Both the position numbers and the translations under genes were made by a program. A DNA stretch of 64,000 bases from positions 559,001 to 623,000 of the forward strand of contig NC_003075.7 of NCBI RefSeq assembly GCF_000001735.4. The letters are read 5' to 3'. Source of the stretch: Arabidopsis thaliana (Eukaryota > Streptophyta > Magnoliopsida > Brassicales > Brassicaceae). Below are positions 59,486 to 64,000 of this stretch, piece after piece (position 1 is the stretch's first letter; the number at the start of each line of letters is the position of its first letter). The notes below the pieces were generated by a model. The model was not told the origin of the DNA. It made no database searches and saw only the letters and a program-made list of their open reading frames with translations.

Positions 59486-62333
59486 TATATGGTTGAGTGA
59501 CTTATATGATAATCTTGCAATTTTTTTAATGTGGAGAGTAGATTTACAAAAATATTAGATTTTAAAATTTGTTTTGCAATTTTCTCTTTACTAATCTTAG
59601 GTCCAACCAAACCATTTCAAGTCATTTTCTTGTTATCTGTAATACATTATATATCTAAAAACTTCAAAATTAATTTGATTAGTTTGCTTAACTAACAGAA
59701 AATATTGAATGATACATTTATTACAGATGAAATAATGAATTTTTATTTGTGGCCAATTGCATAATGGATGTGAGATTGTATAGACATATTTAACTTGTCA
59801 ACTCTACATGCCTTCTGGAAACAAGTCAAATCGAATAAAGTAAACTGAGAGACAATTCATGGAATTGATCTAAACACAAGTGGGTAAACCCATTACCATT
59901 TTCCTCGCTCGTCTAAATTCCTATATGTTCTCATTTACTAGTATCGTATCTTCTTTTTTTTTTCTTAAACAAACTAGTACCGTATCTTCGGTTATATGGA
60001 TGGTACATAGAACTATAAATTGTAAAATCATATTCTACATACTTACTTTGACGATAAATAAGTGCTATTTCGGGTCTAATGTTACACGTAGGGAACTACC
60101 TAAGAAAATGTGGTTCGCGTGTCTAATGCAAACTGATTTCCATTCGAACCTATAATGGCTGAAGAAATAGCTATCCACATATGATATGTTGATAATGATA
60201 TATATTATAGATATTCTTGTGTTTAGCTAAGTAATATATAAAAATTTACTCCACTTTTTTCTCAATTGGTATGTGACATGCTCTTATTGGGTGGATAATG
60301 TACTAGACAAAACTTGTAATTTTTTTTTTCTTTATCTATAATAATATAAAAACATTTTGTGTGTTATATTTTCATACATCTATTTTCCTTTCTTCATAAT
60401 TCGTTTGGCCTATTTTTCAAATGTAGTCTATTCAATTTTATTAGGTTGCATGTGAGTTTTGGACTCACTTATGCATGGTACAAAATCCAAGTTCTTAAAA
60501 GACTTTGAGGTAGAATAAAAATCTGTAGTTTGGGAGAAGGAAACAAAAATAAAAAGGTAAATTTCTTTTGGGGGAGAGTACTGTTGTTTGCCCTACAGAC
60601 CAAGGCACTGAAATCGAGTTGGTATTATTAGGATACTTAACGTTTGGCACCCATGGCCTTGGCCTTGGCCATGTGCATTGTTCGTCCTCTTCTTAAAGGG
60701 TACTATTGTCATTCTTAATTTTTATAGCACTAAGTCAACACACCATATTGGGAAATACTTAAAGACCCATAATGTACTTGTTCTAGCTCGATTAAAAGAG
60801 AAAAAACAAAGTAAATGAAAAGTTGAAGTAAAAGACATGAAAACCCTTTTTGGATTGGAGAAAACTAATTCTCTAAAGATAGAAAAGAAAAAGAGGAAGA
60901 AGCAAGAGAGGCTTGGTCTTCTTTTCTGATCCTGAAACTGTCTTAATAAGAGTGAGAAGTACTGTTCATGGAAGACGTGTCCCCACCAAACAAAACTGTC
61001 TTCACTGCCCTCTTCAATAATACTTTTACGGGACCCCTCCTAGTCCCAACGCACAATCTCATTGTGTCTATACAGAGTTATATTATATATATACACTTAA
61101 TTTCTAATAGTTGTAGCAAAACATATGGTAAGAAAATGAAATAAATACGGTTAATATATTATTATTTTTTGGTCAAAACGGTTAATATATATGTAACACC
61201 AATGAAGCCAACATATCCAAACACAGAAGAAGATTTTTGGATGATGATTTAAACATGTATATATGTTAGTGTGAATCTTCAAAGTTTCTGTTTAAGTAGA
61301 ATTATTTTTATAGATAAAGTATTTTATATGTTTTTTGGTCGAGCCAAATATCGAATTCCTTCATCAAAGTCTATCGAATTCCTTATATTTACCAAAGTAA
61401 AATTCGTTAAGAACAAAAATCAAAGAGTATTGTCCCGAAAGAAAATTATTTTGAAGGCCCAAAGAGGACAAGGTCATAAATATTTGATCTGGAGGACAGG
61501 ACACCCACGTATATTTTTGTCCAAAATTTAGGTTAAAAAAAGAAGAAGAAAGGTTATCTGTTTCACGGATTAAATATTTAATTAATAATACATACATATA
61601 TTACTGTATGTGTGCGTGTAAAATACTAAATATCGACGACTATATATATAACTAGATAATTTAGCTATAGTATAGTATTTTTATTTTTCACCCTTGGTTT
61701 TTTTATACATATATGCACCGAACCTCTTCTTCTTCTCTTCCTCGTCTTCTCTCCTTTTATATATGTGGAAAACTGCATTTATTAAGAACAGTTTAGAAAG
61801 TGTCAACCCCTAAAGGAATGTTTTTAGTTTAGAGGAAAGAGAGAGAAGAAGAAGCAGCAGCAGAAGTTGTTAATTTGAAGACTATTTGAGGAAAGACACC
61901 TATATCTAAATACTCAAAGTTACAAAAATATTACTTCAGAAAACAGTTCCATTAGAGAGACTCATAAAGCTTCTCATGTAAGCCTCTCTTGTAATTTATT
62001 CTCATATACAGAATACTGTTTTGTGCATTTACTCTTCTTCTTCCTCCTCCTTTCATATGATTAACATTCAATGCAAAATTCTTGTAAATTCATTTTACAA
62101 TAGCTTATCCAAATTCTGCTACTTTTATTATTGTTTCCTCTCGCTGCGACATTCTTTATTTCTCATCATTTAATGTTCTCTCCTCGTACATCCTCTTTGT
62201 TCTGTCTTAAGAATTCACCTACCAAACCATTTATTTCTCATACCCACTTTAAGATTTAGTAGATTTTTGTTTTCTTGTCAAAATGGTATCCTAAAACTAA
62301 TCTCTCTTGTTTTTTTCTTTGTTGAAGCTAATT

Positions 62334-63697
62334 ATGAGTGGATTGATGAGTTTTGGTGAATTAGAAGACCAATTTGGTCAGATTTCAGACACTACTATGG
62401 AAGAGAAGATACCATTTCTGCAAATGCTTCAATGCATAGAACACCCTTTTACAACAACAGAACCAAATCAGTTTCTCCAATCACTTCTCCAGATCCAAAC
62501 CCTAGAATCAAAGAGCTGTCTCACCCTTGAAACAAACATCAAAAGAGATCCGGGTCAAACAGATGACCCGGAAAAGGATCCAAGAACAGAAAACGGAGCA
62601 GTAACGGTCAAAGAAAAAAGAAAACGGAAACGTACAAGAGCTCCAAAGAACAAAGACGAAGTTGAAAACCAAAGGATGACTCACATTGCCGTCGAACGTA
62701 ATCGAAGACGACAAATGAACGAACACTTAAACTCTCTCCGATCTCTCATGCCTCCTTCGTTTCTTCAACGGGTAACAAAATGTTTTAAGGGTTCATTAAA
62801 CAAGAACGTAATTTTTTTTTCTTTTCAAGAACGTAATTTAGCTTTAACAAGAAAACGTTTTTGTTTCTCTAGGGTGACCAAGCTTCGATTGTAGGAGGGG
62901 CAATAGATTTCATCAAGGAACTAGAGCAACTCTTGCAATCTCTAGAAGCTGAGAAACGAAAGGATGGAACTGATGAAACTCCTAAAACGGCGTCGTGTTC
63001 TTCATCTTCGTCTCTTGCATGCACTAACTCTTCTATTTCTAGCGTGTCTACGACGTCGGAAAATGGATTTACGGCGAGATTCGGCGGTGGAGATACGACA
63101 GAAGTGGAGGCTACGGTGATACAGAACCATGTGAGCTTAAAAGTTCGGTGTAAGAGAGGAAAACGACAGATCTTAAAAGCTATTGTCTCGATTGAAGAAC
63201 TAAAGCTTGCGATTCTACATCTCACTATCTCTTCTTCCTTTGACTTTGTCATCTACTCTTTCAATCTCAAGGTAATTTTCTTAATCATCTCTTAAACTAT
63301 CAGTTTCAATTTCCACTAGTTTAAGCATTATTATAAATAGTCTTATGTAACTAGCAATTTTTGACTTTTTGAGGAAAATTAAGGAATCTTCATTTTGAAA
63401 TGTTTGGTACTTAAGAAAATTAAAATGCATGAGAAACCATAATAGAAAATATCTACAATTATGTGTGTGTGTGTGTATTTTTTTCCTTCACTCTAAGCTT
63501 AGAAAATTTTAGTTTAATTTTTTAGTAAGTTGCTAATTTTTGTTTAGTTTTGGAGAGATGAGAAATGAATGGTGTTGTGCATGCAGATGGAAGATGGTTG
63601 TAAATTAGGATCAGCAGATGAGATAGCGACAGCCGTTCATCAGATCTTCGAGCAAATCAACGGTGAAGTCATGTGGTCAAATCTTAGTCGAACTTAG
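62334..63697 (+). CDS. BHLH57: bHLH transcription factor 57 (group Ia)
   Basis: Three coding exons: 62334-62771, 62873-63271 and 63587-63697, total 948 nt, 315 residues. Start [14 protein letters not shown]; a probable 5'UTR intron (GTAAGC near 61979 to GAAG at about 62327) precedes it. A basic stretch [20 protein letters not shown] leads into the bHLH domain, about residues 112-165. There, [16 protein letters not shown] supplies His-Glu-Arg for E-box (G-box type) contacts, and helix 2 is [19 protein letters not shown] Ser-rich linker follows, then an ACT-like C-terminal domain (about 215-305). The domain junction is split by intron 1 after LQR, the usual group Ia position. Group Ia also contains bHLH94/96 and the stomatal factor FAMA. 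Locus At4g01460 from memory. Confidence 0.93.
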
Positions 63698-64000
63698 TTG
63701 ACTTTTGACTCCTAGTAACGTGTGTAAACTTTAGGTTACAAAGAAAAGGGACGTGATATAAATAAGAAAAACCAAAGAGGTGAAATTTTGGGAGTTTTAA
63801 TTATTATCTTATACTTTTTGGATTTTAGATTAGTAGCAAACTCGCAGTGTTCTACGATGACATTATTATTGGTCACATGAAGGTTTAGGTTATTATTGCC
63901 TGTAATTTTTGAATATAAACTAACCTATGAGTTCAGTTTGACCCCGAAAACGAAAAAAGTTAACCATGAGTAATATTTACTTCCATTTATAAATGTTTCC
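63698..64000. other. 3' flank of bHLH57
   Basis: Likely 3'UTR and downstream sequence. Nothing else recognised before the window ends. Confidence 0.5.

Larger units (their letters stand above)
51488..62333. other. Gene-poor 10.8-kb region, UMAMIT30 to bHLH57
   Basis: I see no supportable protein gene. It contains a duplicated flank, a tRNA-Glu pseudogene, a SINE-like repeat, an imperfect tandem repeat, an inverted repeat, a CACTA-like end and a pogo-type element (separate entries). Open frames here (for example 52080-52364, 57275-57523, 59880-60155, 61271-61531) are AT-driven and lack domains. The last ~1.5 kb is probably bHLH57 promoter and leader. Confidence 0.5.

Noticed and set aside
60649..60672. 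Near-palindrome CCATGGCCTTGGCCTTGGCC
   Set aside because: Looks like a short hairpin, but the arms are only about 7 bp, with no stem long enough for a miRNA precursor or terminator function.

Overview
The window is plant nuclear DNA: AT-rich, with spliced genes carrying GT-AG introns, plant-only protein families and many degraded transposons. The MPK4 exons and the gene order DC1 protein, BYPASS1-like, MPK4, phytocyanin, MATH, COG4, PPR, LEA2/NHL, CBL5, three UMAMITs and bHLH57 match my recollection of the short arm of Arabidopsis thaliana chromosome 4, about At4g01350 to At4g01460. That placement and the gene symbols rest on remembered protein sequences; exon boundaries were read from splice sites and reading frame.

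Layout. 1-22.5 kb is gene-dense: DC1-domain protein (+), BPS3-like (+), MPK4 (+), a damaged phytocyanin gene (-), MATH/TRAF-like protein (-), COG4 (-), a mitochondrial-type PPR protein (-), an LEA2/NHL membrane protein (+) and the calcium sensor CBL5 (-). 22.5-26.7 kb is intergenic with a deleted hAT element, a perfect 48-bp tandem duplication and a well-preserved SINE. 26.7-51.5 kb is a tandem cluster of amino-acid exporter genes, UMAMIT29, UMAMIT31 and UMAMIT30, with three UMAMIT pseudogenes, LINE fragments and duplicated flanks between the last two. Inside the cluster, at 30.6-34.0 kb, a Helitron sits exactly in one target-site copy of a Pack-MULE-like element that carries the N-terminus of the HSP101/ClpB1 chaperone. 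51.5-62.3 kb is gene-poor and holds a tRNA-Glu pseudogene, a SINE-like repeat, an inverted repeat, a CACTA-like end and a pogo/Emigrant-type element. bHLH57 (+) closes the window.

The genes are independent eukaryotic transcription units and do not form one pathway. Shared themes are signalling (MPK4, CBL5, the BYPASS family), trafficking (COG4), organelle RNA processing (PPR) and amino-acid export (the UMAMIT cluster). COG4, the PPR gene and BPS3 have GGCCCA/AGCCCA (site II-type) elements just upstream.

I found no convincing undescribed biological system. The most informative structures are the nested Helitron/Pack-MULE pair with its host-gene fragment, the birth and decay of UMAMIT copies, and the phytocyanin gene in which a possible intron would remove exactly the damaged segment.
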